64,000 nucleotides of DNA from Planctomycetota bacterium (GTDB lineage: Bacteria > Planctomycetota > UBA8742 > UBA2392): assembly GCA_027493625.1 (NCBI GenBank), contig JAOSKM010000002.1:682001-746000 (forward strand). Direction: 5' to 3'. Under the pieces are notes generated by a model that saw nothing but the letters and a program-made list of their open reading frames with translations, had not been told where the DNA came from and did not search any database. A program made the translations under genes and the position numbers. Positions 10,380 to 21,051 of the stretch are shown here, piece after piece. Each line of letters begins with the position of its first letter. Positions within the stretch are counted from its first letter, which is position 1.

Positions 10380-12116
10380 ATGAAACTCGCCGCTGCCTTG
10401 TTACTCGTGCTGCTTGCGCCTTCGTGCCTGGCGCAAGGGCTGAGTCATGCGGAAGTCCTCGCCGCCATGGACGACGCTTCCGCCGCCGAAGCCCGCTGGA
10501 TTCTGGACTCGAACTTCCTGGCAACCGGTGCGGTCGGAATCGAAGGGCGCATGCCCCGCGCTGCCTACGCGTTCGAGCGCCTGGTCCGTGAAGGCAAGGC
10601 CGAGAACTTCGAGCTGCTGACCAAGTCCGCCAACGACGTGGCCGTGGCCTACGGAATCGAAGGCCTTGAGCAACTCGCGCCGGAGAAACTTCCGGAGTTG
10701 TTGCCGCAACTGGTGCTGCGGCGTCGCACGTTCGAAGAAGGCAGCGGCTGCATCGGCGGGGAGAACTGCGTAGTCCACATGCTCCTGAGTGCGATCGAGG
10801 ACATGGACCGCAACCGCACCGTGATCGGCCTCGCTTGGAAGAACTACCTTGCCGGGCTGCCGGATGCCGGAGGCAGCGCCGCGGACCCGGCCATCGTGCG
10901 CAATTTCAAGGCGTTGCTGGGCGACCTGCCCCATGCGGAACCGGCGCCGGCCTGCTGGCCCTACATCCTGGCCATGTTCGAAAGCGACCTGCGGGCCACG
11001 CTGAGGAAGACGCTTGCCGACGACCCGTCCGGGGTTGCCGGCCGCCTGGCCCTGGCTTGCCTGGCGGGATTCGAGAGTTCACGGGATGCAACCCGGCTGT
11101 TCACTCAAATCTGGCGCCGCCAGCCGCTCAGGGAAGACGCGGCGCTCGACATACAGGTTCACGCCGCGTTCTGGGCGCGCCGACTGGCCGACATCAAGGC
11201 AAGGATCGCGGCCGGCAAGACTCTCTCGATGGACGAAGCTTGCCCGTGGCAGGCCCTGACGCAGAAGGACTGGGAGTGGCTGTGCGCCCAGGCCGACCCA
11301 GGCGCTGCCGAGGCCGCCAGGCAACTGCACGCGAACCCGATCACCTGCTGGCGGTTGGACACCGATGCTCCAACGGATCCGGACGCGCGCAGAATCTGGC
11401 TGCTGCTGGCAGCCCGGGAATGCGCAAAGGAAGCCTCGCCCAACGCGGAGCGGGCCAGGGTGCTGCTGCTGGACCTGCTGCAAGCCGATGCGAACGCGCT
11501 CTACTCACCGGCGCTGATTGATGACGTGCCGCTGGAGGCCTCTCTGGCGGATGTCTTCACTCACGAACAGCTGCTGCCCGTGGCCGTGGAAGCGCTGAAG
11601 TCAAAGGAGTACCCCGTGACGCTCGCCGGCGCGCACATCGTTGCGGCCTTCTGTGAGCACGAACGCGACTGGGAGGACACGCTCGGGGAATCAGAATCGA
11701 CGCGAATCGCCGTCGAGCGACTGGGGACGCTGTGTAAGTCAGACTCCGATGACCGGGTGTGGGACCTGCGCCTTTCGTACATCACAATCGCTACGGGATT
11801 GTCTGGCTATCCCGTTGGCGGACGAGGGTTGGCAGATATCCAACGCCAGGACTGGGCACGCAAACTTGCCACGAGAATGGTTAACGACCCACGTGCCATG
11901 CCCGTGCCAATTCGTCCGGTGTCCGACCTGGGCGATACTGCCTTGCATGAACTCGCTGAAGACAGAACGGCGGAACTGCTTGGCGGCATCTACAGTGGAG
12001 GGTCGGATTTTCTGCCAGTGCACGAAGTGCCCCATCGCGCCAAAGAAGAGCAACTTCCCACGGCAAGCATGATCTACAAACGCATGCAGGATGCGCTGGC
12101 GAAGCTGGATGAGTAG
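10380..12116 (+). CDS. Secreted hypothetical protein, helical repeat-like
   Basis: Signal peptide MKLAAALLLVLLAPSCLAQ; 578 aa. Confidence 0.65.
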   Translation: MKLAAALLLVLLAPSCLAQGLSHAEVLAAMDDASAAEARWILDSNFLATGAVGIEGRMPRAAYAFERLVREGKAENFELLTKSANDVAVAYGIEGLEQLAPEKLPELLPQLVLRRRTFEEGSGCIGGENCVVHMLLSAIEDMDRNRTVIGLAWKNYLAGLPDAGGSAADPAIVRNFKALLGDLPHAEPAPACWPYILAMFESDLRATLRKTLADDPSGVAGRLALACLAGFESSRDATRLFTQIWRRQPLREDAALDIQVHAAFWARRLADIKARIAAGKTLSMDEACPWQALTQKDWEWLCAQADPGAAEAARQLHANPITCWRLDTDAPTDPDARRIWLLLAARECAKEASPNAERARVLLLDLLQADANALYSPALIDDVPLEASLADVFTHEQLLPVAVEALKSKEYPVTLAGAHIVAAFCEHERDWEDTLGESESTRIAVERLGTLCKSDSDDRVWDLRLSYITIATGLSGYPVGGRGLADIQRQDWARKLATRMVNDPRAMPVPIRPVSDLGDTALHELAEDRTAELLGGIYSGGSDFLPVHEVPHRAKEEQLPTASMIYKRMQDALAKLDE

Positions 12117-12192
12117 GTACCCTGGCGGCTCGCCGAAGGCCGGCCATGCGCTTGAAGCGCATGGCACTTTGCAGGCGGGACGCCTGCGCTCC

Positions 12193-13677
12193 TTAGTCGT
12201 GCCTTAGGGCCTTTACCGGGTCGATTCTGGCAGCGCGTCTAGCCGGCACTATGGCTGCGAGCACGGCCGTTACTGCGCCGATTGCCGGGCCGGCCACGGC
12301 CAGCCACAGGGGCAGCACGAACACGTTGCCGCGGTACGGTATCGCCGCGCGTTCTGCGATCATGGCACCGCCGATCGCGTCACCGGGGATCATCGCCAGC
12401 ACCGCCAGGCCCAGGCCCAGCAGGCCGCCCACCAGGCCGATCATCGCGCTCTCGGTCAGGAACACCGCCATCACCTGCGCGTTGGTGGCGCCGACGGCCT
12501 TGAAGATGCCGATCTCGCGGGTGCGCTCCAGCACGCTGGTGATCATGGTGTTCACGATGCCGAGGGTGCTCACGATCAGCGCGATGCCGGTCAGGAACGC
12601 GATGATCACCGTGATCACCGTCAGCATCGTCTCTACCTGTTTGAGCACACTCGCCACGCTGAAGGCCGTGAAACCCTTGTCGCGCACGGCCTGCTCGACG
12701 CCCGGCGCGTTGTCCGGCGAATCGACGATCACCACCGCGGCCGGGTAGCCCAACTGCGCGTTGACGGCGCTTTCCTCAAACATGGCGCGGGCGGTGTCCA
12801 CGGGCAGGAACACGTCGGCCTGCACGCTCTGGCCGTCTTCGATCACGTTCAGCGAATCGCCGGGCACGGTCTCGCGCATCACGCCCACCACGGTGAGTTC
12901 GCGCTCCACGGGTTTGCGGGCCTGGGCCGCCATGCCCATCAGCTTGGGCAGCAGCTTCATGGCGGCCTCGCGCTCTTCGGGCGTCAGGCCTTCGATGAAG
13001 CCCTGCATCTGGGGCGGGGTGTTGGCGGCCGGGTCGTCCTCGTTGATGATGCTCTTCAGGCTGATCTTCTGGCCCAGCACCTTGCTGTAATCATCCCCCT
13101 CGAGCATTCCCCATTTGAACAGCAAATACTCGTGCAGGATCACCTCGGGCGCGTCGGGTGCGCTGAAGTAGCTGCCGGCGATCACGCGGTCTTTGTAGCG
13201 CTGGTTCGCCACGTCCACGCCGAAGCTGAGTTTGGGGCCGCTTTCGAATTCGGCCACCTTCAGCTCGTAGCGCTCGACGATCATGGGCGAGATGCTTTCC
13301 ACGTGGGGCACGGCCGCCAGCTCGGTCATGGTGTCGGCGGTCACCTGCGTGACGCGGCGCCCGTACCACTGGCGGATCTGGCGGCGGTTCACGGCCGCGC
13401 GGCGCAGGCGGTCGCGGCGGTCTTCGGGCATTTCGCCCTCGATGGTGACGTCGAAGGGGTCGTTGGAAAGCTCGATGCCGAAGCCGCCGGTGACGCCGAC
13501 CTGGCGCAGGTTGTCCTGGCCGGAAACGGTGTCGGTGACGGCGTGTGCCAGGCCCTCGCCGAGGCTGACGATCATGGTGAGGGCGAACACGCCGATCAGC
13601 ACGCCCGACATGGTCAGCAGGTTGCGGCCCTTCTTGCGCAGCAGCCCCTCAAAGGCCAGGCCCAGGATGCCCTTCAT
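12193..13677 (-). CDS. MacB/FtsX-type ABC transporter permease
   Basis: N-terminal TM, large MacB periplasmic core, C-terminal FtsX TMs (LVSTLGIVNTMITSVLERTREIGIFKAVGAT). Confidence 0.9.
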   Translation of the reverse strand: MKGILGLAFEGLLRKKGRNLLTMSGVLIGVFALTMIVSLGEGLAHAVTDTVSGQDNLRQVGVTGGFGIELSNDPFDVTIEGEMPEDRRDRLRRAAVNRRQIRQWYGRRVTQVTADTMTELAAVPHVESISPMIVERYELKVAEFESGPKLSFGVDVANQRYKDRVIAGSYFSAPDAPEVILHEYLLFKWGMLEGDDYSKVLGQKISLKSIINEDDPAANTPPQMQGFIEGLTPEEREAAMKLLPKLMGMAAQARKPVERELTVVGVMRETVPGDSLNVIEDGQSVQADVFLPVDTARAMFEESAVNAQLGYPAAVVIVDSPDNAPGVEQAVRDKGFTAFSVASVLKQVETMLTVITVIIAFLTGIALIVSTLGIVNTMITSVLERTREIGIFKAVGATNAQVMAVFLTESAMIGLVGGLLGLGLAVLAMIPGDAIGGAMIAERAAIPYRGNVFVLPLWLAVAGPAIGAVTAVLAAIVPARRAARIDPVKALRHD

Positions 13678-13693
13678 GCGGCCTCCCGGACAA

Positions 13694-14054
13694 TTATGGA
13701 TTTTCGATTTTGGATTTTGGATTGATGGTTAACGGGTTCGTACCAATCCAAAACGCAGAGCGTCCTCGTGCTGCGCACTTGCGTCGGTTTTTTACGCGAA
13801 GGAGCGAAGGGGGCGAAGTTCGCGAAGAGTCTTCCCTGTAGGGAAAGCCCTTTGCGCCTCCGCGCCTCCGCGTGGCTTTGTAAAACTGCGGCATCGCGCA
13901 GAGCACGCAGAGTACGCAGAGGTCTTCCTGTCATTTTCTCTGCGAACTCTGCGTGCTCCCGCCTTCGCCGAGGCTTCGTCGTGCAGGCTGCGCGAGGTTG
14001 CTGTTGCCTTTCCTGCTCTTCGCGTCCCTTCGCTCCTTCGCTTCTTCGCGTTAA
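13694..14054. repeat. Nested inverted micro-repeats between ABC permease and ATPase genes
   Basis: Outer arms 13794-13818 (acgcgaaggagcgaagggggcgaag) and about 14018-14051 (cttcgctccttcgcttcttcgcgt); inner arms 13898-13922 and 13938-13958; adjacent GATTTTG heptamers. Confidence 0.8.
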
Positions 14055-14122
14055 ATCAGCTGCGGGAGCGCGGGCCTTCTTGCTTAGTGCATCTTCGTGT
14101 GTCTTCGTGGGCCCAACGCAAT

Positions 14123-14806
14123 TCATGCGGCCACCTCCGAAAGGAACTGGCCGTCGGCCATCTTCAGTGTTCGCTGGGTGTGTTTCTCGGCCAGCTCGGG
14201 GTCGTGGGTGACCATCACCAGCGTGGTGCCGGCGCGGTGCGATTCATCCAGCAGCGCCATGATCTGCTCGCTGGTGGCGGTGTCGAGGTTGCCCGTGGGC
14301 TCGTCGCACAGCAGCAGCTTGGGGTCGTTCACCAGCGCCCGCGCGATCGCCACGCGCTGCTGCTCGCCGCCGGACATCTCGCTGGGCACGTGGTTGGCGC
14401 GCTTGCCGAGGCCCACGCGCTCAAGCAGCGCGTGCGCGCGTTTTTTGCGCTCAAAGCGCCCGATGCCCTGGAACACCAGCGGCAGGGCCACGTTTTCCCA
14501 GGCGCGCAGCGAAGTCACGAGGTTGAAGCTCTGGAAGATGAAGCCGACGGTGGTGCGGCGATACAGGCTGAGCTCGGTCTTGGACATCTCGGCCAGCTCG
14601 GTGCCGTTCACGCGTATGCTGCCGCGCGAGGGGCGGTCCAGGCCGCCCAGCAGGTTCAGCAGCGTGCTCTTGCCCGAGCCGCTGCGCCCCAGCAGGGCCA
14701 CGAATTCGCCCTGTTCGATGTTCAGGTCAATCCCGCGCAGAGCCTCAACCACCTCGCCGCCGAGGTGGTATTCGCGCCACAAGCGTGTTGCCTCAACCAG
14801 TGCCAT
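14123..14806 (-). CDS. ABC transporter ATP-binding protein (LolD/MacB type)
   Basis: [43 protein letters not shown]. Confidence 0.94.
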   Translation of the reverse strand: MALVEATRLWREYHLGGEVVEALRGIDLNIEQGEFVALLGRSGSGKSTLLNLLGGLDRPSRGSIRVNGTELAEMSKTELSLYRRTTVGFIFQSFNLVTSLRAWENVALPLVFQGIGRFERKKRAHALLERVGLGKRANHVPSEMSGGEQQRVAIARALVNDPKLLLCDEPTGNLDTATSEQIMALLDESHRAGTTLVMVTHDPELAEKHTQRTLKMADGQFLSEVAA

Positions 14807-14891
14807 TGCGAACCTGCGGCCAGACAATACGTTATTTCAGTATTGCACGCGGCGATTTCTGCACCTGTGTCGCCGAGCCCGAGGGGAACGC

Positions 14892-15350
14892 ATGAAAACG
14901 GCGGCGCTATTCCTTTTATCCATCTGCCTGCTGGCAGGCTGCGGCGGCGATAACAAGCCGGCCGGCGACGGCGGCGACCCCCTGCGCGAGCGCGCCAAGG
15001 CCGCCGAGGCCAACCTGGTGAAGGTGCGCGACGCGGTGGCCGCGTATTACGCCAAGCACAACAAGGCGCCGGAATCGGTCAGCGACCTGGCGGCCTTCGG
15101 CATCAAGGAAGCCGAGCTGGCCAACGAGGATTACTCCGAGCTCGGCTATGCCTTCTACAACCTGGAATTCGACCCGGCCGGCAAGCTGACGCGCGGCTGG
15201 CTGATCGCCACGCCGATGGCCGACCGCGAGGCGCTGAAGGTGCGCATGAACGCCGTGAGCGGCGAGTTTGATTACGTGGGCCGCGACGAAGACTTCGGCC
15301 GTGCCCCCAGCGACAACGGCTGGAGCAACACGCCGCCGGCAAACGAATAA
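14892..15350 (+). CDS. Lipoprotein, pilin/GspG-like soluble domain
   Basis: MKTAALFLLSICLLAGCGGD lipobox. Confidence 0.65.
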   Translation: MKTAALFLLSICLLAGCGGDNKPAGDGGDPLRERAKAAEANLVKVRDAVAAYYAKHNKAPESVSDLAAFGIKEAELANEDYSELGYAFYNLEFDPAGKLTRGWLIATPMADREALKVRMNAVSGEFDYVGRDEDFGRAPSDNGWSNTPPANE

Positions 15351-15371
15351 CCGCGCGGGGTCTGCCCGACC

Positions 15372-16064
15372 CTAGGCGCCTTCGCTGCGGGTGCCCTGGC
15401 GGAACGGCTGCAGGCCGTGGGTTACGTCCGGGCCCATGCCGGCCGGGCTCAGCGGATAGCGGCCGTCCTTGTCTTTGCCGCTGCGGGCCAGGCCCAGGCT
15501 TTCCATGAACTCGTCGTTGTTCTTGAGCAGGCGTGCCTTGTCGTAGATGAAGTCGCCGCGCTTGACGCCCACCTGGTTGTAGGTGGTGCTCATGGCGATG
15601 GCATCCTTGGGGCAGGCCTCGACGCACATGCCGCAGTAGATGCATTTAAGCATGTCGATTTCGAACACCTCGGGCGCCTTGAAGCGCTGGGCGCCGAACT
15701 GGTCGACGTCGGTGGCGTCGCCCACGATGGTGATGCACTCGGCCGGGCAGGCCGTGCTGCACATGAAGCAGGCGACACACTTGATGTTGCCCTTGTCGTC
15801 GACCTTCAGGTAGTGCTCGCCGCGATAGCCGACGGCCGGCACGTGGCGCTGGCGCTCGGTGGATTTTTCGCCCACGTAGTCGATGGTGGTGCTGGGGCGG
15901 AACATCATCTTGAAGGTGTTGACGAGGCCTTTGACGATCTCGACCAGGTAGATGCGTTCCCAGAAGTTGAGCTTGCGCTCGTCCCCGTAGTCTTTCTTCG
16001 GCTTCTCGCCGGTCATGATAGACCGCACGTCGCCGTGTTCCGTATGTTCGGTATGGGTGCTCAC
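15372..16064 (-). CDS. nuoI: NADH-quinone oxidoreductase subunit I (2x[4Fe-4S] ferredoxin)
   Basis: CVACFMCSTACPAECI and CIYCGMCVEACPKDAI. Confidence 0.92.
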   Translation of the reverse strand: MSTHTEHTEHGDVRSIMTGEKPKKDYGDERKLNFWERIYLVEIVKGLVNTFKMMFRPSTTIDYVGEKSTERQRHVPAVGYRGEHYLKVDDKGNIKCVACFMCSTACPAECITIVGDATDVDQFGAQRFKAPEVFEIDMLKCIYCGMCVEACPKDAIAMSTTYNQVGVKRGDFIYDKARLLKNNDEFMESLGLARSGKDKDGRYPLSPAGMGPDVTHGLQPFRQGTRSEGA

Positions 16065-16154
16065 AACGGTGTCCTCAAACCCGTACTGCCCGACCCGCGA
16101 CTATAGAAACCCCCCGCCCCCTGTCATGGGGGTTGGGGCGGGCGCGGTGTGACC

Positions 16155-17067
16155 CTAGTGGGCATGGGGCGGGCGTGGCTGTGGCGGCCTGGGACCAGCT
16201 TGTGGCGGGCGCGCCGCGCCAGGAGCCGGTCTCGGGCCTGGCTGCGGCGGTCGCTGGGCGCCGGGGGCCGGTCGCGGGCCTGCCTGGGGCGGGCGCGGAC
16301 CGCCCTGCATGGGCTGCGGACCGCGGGTTGCCGGGCGCGGACCTGCCTGCGGCCCGGGGCCGGGGCCATGCGGCATACCCGGGCCCTGCGGCATGCCGGG
16401 GCCAGGCGGCGGACCGAAGTTTCCTCGCGGCGGAAGCTGCGGCATGGGGGGCGTCTTCTTCTTGCGGCCGAGCACGAACACGCCCACGCCGCCGCCGGTG
16501 CCGGCCAGGCCCAGCACCAGCAGGATGGCGCCGAAGCCGCCCTGGGGTTCCTTGTTCAGCTCGATGATCTTGAAGTTGTTGTCGACGTGGCCCAGGCTCT
16601 TGAGCAGACGCTGGTCCTCGCTGCTGAGGTCAAGCCCGGTCTGCACCAGGCCGCGCATGGTGCGCACTTCGTAGATGCGGTTGGCGTTGGCGATGAGCCA
16701 TTTTTTCGTCGTTTTCGTGGTTCCAGCACTGCTCCATGAGCTGCTGTTTTTCCTTGTCATCGACCTTCACGAAGGCGCGCACGGGGTTGGGGTCCTCGTC
16801 GCTGGCCCAGCAGGCGACGTAGTAGTCGTGGGTGGTATGGGTGGTGACGCCCTTGCGCTTGTGCTCGATGTCGATGCGCGCGCTGGCGCCCCAGTCGATG
16901 TGCACTTCGCTGAGTTCAAGCCATTCGGCGTCGGGCGGGCTGGCGCACCAGTCGGCGTACTTCATCTGTACGGGCGACGAGTTGCGCATCGCCACCATCA
17001 GCTTGTGTCCGCCGACCACGATGCCGGCAATGCCTGCCACGATAAGCCCCAGAGCGATGCGCCACAT
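16155..17067 (-). CDS. Membrane protein with Pro/Gly-rich C-terminus (frameshifted at A6)
   Basis: ORF 16630-17067 continues in the frame of ORF 16155-16760 across T6 at 16701-16706; NDEK/KWLIANANRIYEV. Confidence 0.6.
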
Positions 17068-17312
17068 GGTTGGTCCCCCAACGGTCTCACAAGCCGAAAG
17101 AGCGGAGTATATTCCGCGGAGGCGCAGAGCGGGAACAAGTTTTTCAGAAGTCGCGCAAACCCGCCCGGATCAGCGGCTTTCGACACGGTCGGCACCCCGC
17201 CCCCCTGTCATGGGGGTTGGATTGCACGAAACAGGAGCCCGGCCTGCGCGACGTTGCCCTGGCGTAGTCGTGAGCGCAAGCGACGGGTGGACATGCGATG
17301 ACGTGCCTGGCG

Positions 17313-17654
17313 TCATTTCCCCAACTCGGCCAGCACCTGGCCGATCCGGCTGAACTGGAGCTTGCTGCAGGCGGCGTCCGCTCCGGCCTTCAGCATGGCC
17401 TGGTTCTTTTCGTCGAACGCGCTGACGGCCACCAGTTTCGGGCGTGGGTTGCGGCTGGCAAACTCCTGCACGAGTTCGACGCCCTTGCCGTCATCCAGGT
17501 CGAAGTCGATCAGCAATACATCCCACGGAGCGCCAGCCAGCAAGTCGCGCGCTTGAGCCAGTGAAGGTGTCACGGTTACTTCGTCGTTGCGGAGGAAGGC
17601 AGGGCAGACCTGCTGCGCGAACGTCGCGTGGTTTTCGACGAACAGAATGCGCAT
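17313..17654 (-). CDS. Single-domain response regulator receiver
   Basis: MRILFVENHATF..., VLLIDFDLDDGKGVEL. Confidence 0.82.
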   Translation of the reverse strand: MRILFVENHATFAQQVCPAFLRNDEVTVTPSLAQARDLLAGAPWDVLLIDFDLDDGKGVELVQEFASRNPRPKLVAVSAFDEKNQAMLKAGADAACSKLQFSRIGQVLAELGK

Positions 17655-17706
17655 GTTCGCTTACCGGTCGCTTGCGCTCCCGGCTCCTGTCTCGTGGTTC
17701 GCGGGC

Positions 17707-18390
17707 TTATCCGAGGCCGCTGGTGGACATCTGCAGTAGCGGGATGATTACGGCCGCTACTATGCCGCCTACCACTACCGCCATGAAGACGATCATGATG
17801 GGTTCGATCAGGCCGGTCATCCTTTGGATGCTGATGTCGATCTCTTCATTATAGGCGTGGGCGATGCGCTCCAGCAGCTGCTCCAGCTCGCCGGTCTGTT
17901 CGCCCACCGCCACCATGTAGCCCACCACGGGCGGGAAGATGCCGCTCTTCTTGATCGGCGTGCTGATGTCCGTGCCCTCCACGATGCTGTCGTGGATGCC
18001 CTGGATCACCTCCTGCATCGCGCGGTTGCCCACGATCTTCTTCACGATCCGCAGCGCCTCCAGGGCCGGCATGCGTGAGCGCAGCAGCACCGCAAAAGTG
18101 ATGGCGAAGCGGCTGACGGCCGTCTTCTTCAGCAGGTCGCCGAACAGGGGCGTCTTGAGCTTGAGTGTGTCCCACTTGAGGCGGAAGGCGTCCTGCTGCA
18201 AAGCGCCCTGCAGGAAGAACACGCCGATCAGGGGGCCCTTGATCAGCACCTGCCAGTAGGTGGACATGAAGGTGCTGAGGGTGATCAGGATCTGCGTGGG
18301 GAGCGGCAGCGGCACGTTCTGGGCGACCAGGGTTTCCGTGATGCGTGGCACCACAAAGGTCATCAGCAGAATCACCACCAGGGTGCTCAC
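17707..18390 (-). pseudogene. Partial duplicate of pilC/gspF (C-terminal half)
   Basis: Near-identical to 19214-19905; homology stops abruptly at about 18383. Confidence 0.85.
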
Positions 18391-18440
18391 CGTCGCGTGC
18401 GCTCCGGTATTCTGGTTCCGGGTAGCCGCCTGAATGATTT

Positions 18441-19001
18441 CTATTTCACATCCGCGCGGACTGTCAACGTCTCGTCGGTGCCGTTCGGCACCTGTCGCGT
18501 TAACGTGATTTCAATTTCGGTGGACTTGGAGTCTTTGGCGTTTCGGATTGCCGACTCAAGATTTGACTTCGACGTGATCGGGACACCGCCAGCAGAAGTC
18601 ATAATATCACCCTTTTTAATCACCGACGACTCCGGCACCTTGGCTCGTGGACTGATCCCCAAGATAGTTTTCATGTCTGCCGCATATATGACGGCATACT
18701 CCATTGCCAGCAATTCCGTCGTCGTGATACGACTACTTCCTCCGGCATCATCGAGTGCGCCCCGGGTTTTGATTCGAATCCACTCGGGTTCCCTGGGATC
18801 CTCTACGGTGAGCAGAAAGCTCTCACCAGTTTGTTGATTGATTCGAATGACGCCGGTCGAGGTATCCACAATCCGCCACGGCAGCATTACCGGACTCTCA
18901 CTGTCCCCTTGTGCCGATGTGGAATTAACCGCGCAAGCCACGAATACGACGATACCGAGCGCGAGAGGCGCAAGAACTCCACGTTTTATCGTCATGTGCA
19001 T
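18441..19001 (-). CDS. Secreted PDZ-like protein in a lower-GC segment
   Basis: Signal peptide; VIKKGDIMTSAGGVPITSKSNLESAIRNAKDSKSTEIEITLTR PDZ-like. Confidence 0.6.
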   Translation of the reverse strand: MHMTIKRGVLAPLALGIVVFVACAVNSTSAQGDSESPVMLPWRIVDTSTGVIRINQQTGESFLLTVEDPREPEWIRIKTRGALDDAGGSSRITTTELLAMEYAVIYAADMKTILGISPRAKVPESSVIKKGDIMTSAGGVPITSKSNLESAIRNAKDSKSTEIEITLTRQVPNGTDETLTVRADVK

Positions 19002-19213
19002 GACCCCATACGTGTGTTTGATAAATACTTATTTCATGCAAGTAACGAGGAGCGTAGCCCAGACGCTATGCACCCAGCGTACAAGCACCTGATACCCAAC
19101 ATCCTCGGTCGAGCCATTCGTTTTGACGGCAACAAGCACGAACATCGTTCCTACCCATACATGGTGGTAATATGAGGTAACCTCTATGCAGACTACCGCG
19201 TTCAGGCAACAAA

Positions 19214-20854
19214 CTACCCCAGGCCGCTGGTGGACATCTGTAGTAGCGGGATGATTACGGCCGCTACTATGCCGCCTACCACTACCGCCATGAAGACGAT
19301 CATGATGGGCTCGATCAGGCCGGTCATTCTTTGGATGCTGATGTCGATCTCTTCATTATAGGCGTGGGCGATGCGCTCCAGCAGCTGCTCCAGCTCGCCG
19401 GTCTGTTCGCCCACCGCCACCATGTAGCCCACCACGGGCGGGAAGATGCCGCTCTTCTTGATCGGCGTGCTGATGTCCGTGCCCTCCACGATGCTGTCGT
19501 GGATACCCTGGATCACCTCCTGCATCGCGCGGTTGCCCACGATCTTCTTCACGATCCGCAGTGCCTCCAGGGCCGGCATGCCCGAGCGCAGCAGCACTGC
19601 AAAGGTGATGGCGAAGCGCGAGACGGCCGTCTTCTTCAGCAGGTCGCCGAACAGGGGCGTCTTGAGCTTGAGTGTGTCCCACTTGATGCGGAAGGCGTCC
19701 TGCTGCAACGCGCCCTGCAGGAAGAACACGCCGATCAGGGGGCCCTTGATCATCAGCTGCCAGTAGGTGGACATGAAGCTGCTGATGGTGATCAGGATCT
19801 GCGTGGGCAGGGGCAGCGGCACGTTCTGGGCGATCAGGATCTCGGTAATCTTGGGCACCACGAAGGTCATCAGCAGGATCACCACCAGGGTGCTGACGGT
19901 CAGCATGATGGCGGGGTACATCATGGCGTTGATGACCTTGTTGCGCAGGCGGTTCTGGTTCGCCAGGTACTCGGCGATGCGCGTCAGCACGTCGTCAAGC
20001 TGGCCCGAGGCCTGGCCCGCGCGCACCATGTTCACGAACAGGGTGTTGAAGTAGCCGGGGCAGGTCTCCAGCGCGCTGGCGAAGTCGAGGCCCTGGCTGA
20101 CCTGCTCACGCAGGTGGCGCAGGGTCTTCTGCATGCCCGGGCTTTCCGCCTGTTCGATACATGCGGTCAGGGCCTGGGCCAGCGGAATACCGGAGTGCAG
20201 CAGGGTGGCGAGCTGGCGGGTGAAGCTGCTGACCTCATTGAGGTTCTGGATCTTGTCCGTGCCCTCGCTGCTGCCGGTGTCTTTCATGCGCGCGATCGAC
20301 AGGATGCACATCGCCGCCAGCACGCCGTACACCAGGGCGAATGCGCCCGACACGTAGTTGTTCTCGCTGACCAGCAGGATGAACGGCGGCACGCCGTCCA
20401 GGATCGCGAACAGCGTGGTCACGGCCAGCGCCCAGGTGCGGCCCTTCAATATCACATAGCCGAACATGCCCGTCGCGATCGCGGAAACCACCCGCACGGC
20501 AACGTCGATGCCGGTGAGCGCGCCCTCGACAGCCTCGCCCCCGACGCTGACGGCCGGCTGGTTACGCCAGTCCAGCACCAGCTGCAGCAGCATCACGCCG
20601 GCCGCGATGATGGCCAGGGTGCCGGTGTACTGCACGACCTTGGGCAGCTCGGCCGAGACGACGACCTTCTTGCGACCCATTTCGTCCTGCACGACCTCGC
20701 GCTTGGCGGTGCTGCCGCGCACTTCGCTGATGTCGGTGACATAGATTTTCTGGTTACGCAGCTTTTCGCGCGCGTCACGGGCGGTGTCGGCGTCGATCAC
20801 GCCGCTGGCGGCCTTGCCTTTGGCGTTGAGGGCTTTGTATTCGAAAACCGGCAC
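19214..20854 (-). CDS. pilC: Type IV pilus / type II secretion inner-membrane platform protein
   Basis: MPVFEYKALNAKGKAASGVIDADTARDAREKLR; FTRQLATLLHSGIPLAQAL; duplicated T2SSF domain. Confidence 0.92.
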   Translation of the reverse strand: MPVFEYKALNAKGKAASGVIDADTARDAREKLRNQKIYVTDISEVRGSTAKREVVQDEMGRKKVVVSAELPKVVQYTGTLAIIAAGVMLLQLVLDWRNQPAVSVGGEAVEGALTGIDVAVRVVSAIATGMFGYVILKGRTWALAVTTLFAILDGVPPFILLVSENNYVSGAFALVYGVLAAMCILSIARMKDTGSSEGTDKIQNLNEVSSFTRQLATLLHSGIPLAQALTACIEQAESPGMQKTLRHLREQVSQGLDFASALETCPGYFNTLFVNMVRAGQASGQLDDVLTRIAEYLANQNRLRNKVINAMMYPAIMLTVSTLVVILLMTFVVPKITEILIAQNVPLPLPTQILITISSFMSTYWQLMIKGPLIGVFFLQGALQQDAFRIKWDTLKLKTPLFGDLLKKTAVSRFAITFAVLLRSGMPALEALRIVKKIVGNRAMQEVIQGIHDSIVEGTDISTPIKKSGIFPPVVGYMVAVGEQTGELEQLLERIAHAYNEEIDISIQRMTGLIEPIMIVFMAVVVGGIVAAVIIPLLQMSTSGLG

Positions 20855-21051
20855 TCAAGTTCTCCGGGTGTGGCGCAGTCACGCAGGCTGTAATCGTATG
20901 TAACGCACAAGGGGGCGGGTAGTTGTAAGCAAATGCCTGCCCGCCGCAGCATTGTGTGCCATGCTGTTTCCCACTAGACTTACAGTGCAATAATTCTCAA
21001 GCGGTCACTGCAAACCCGAGCCGGCCCGCAAACCGGCATGAAGGAGCGTCC

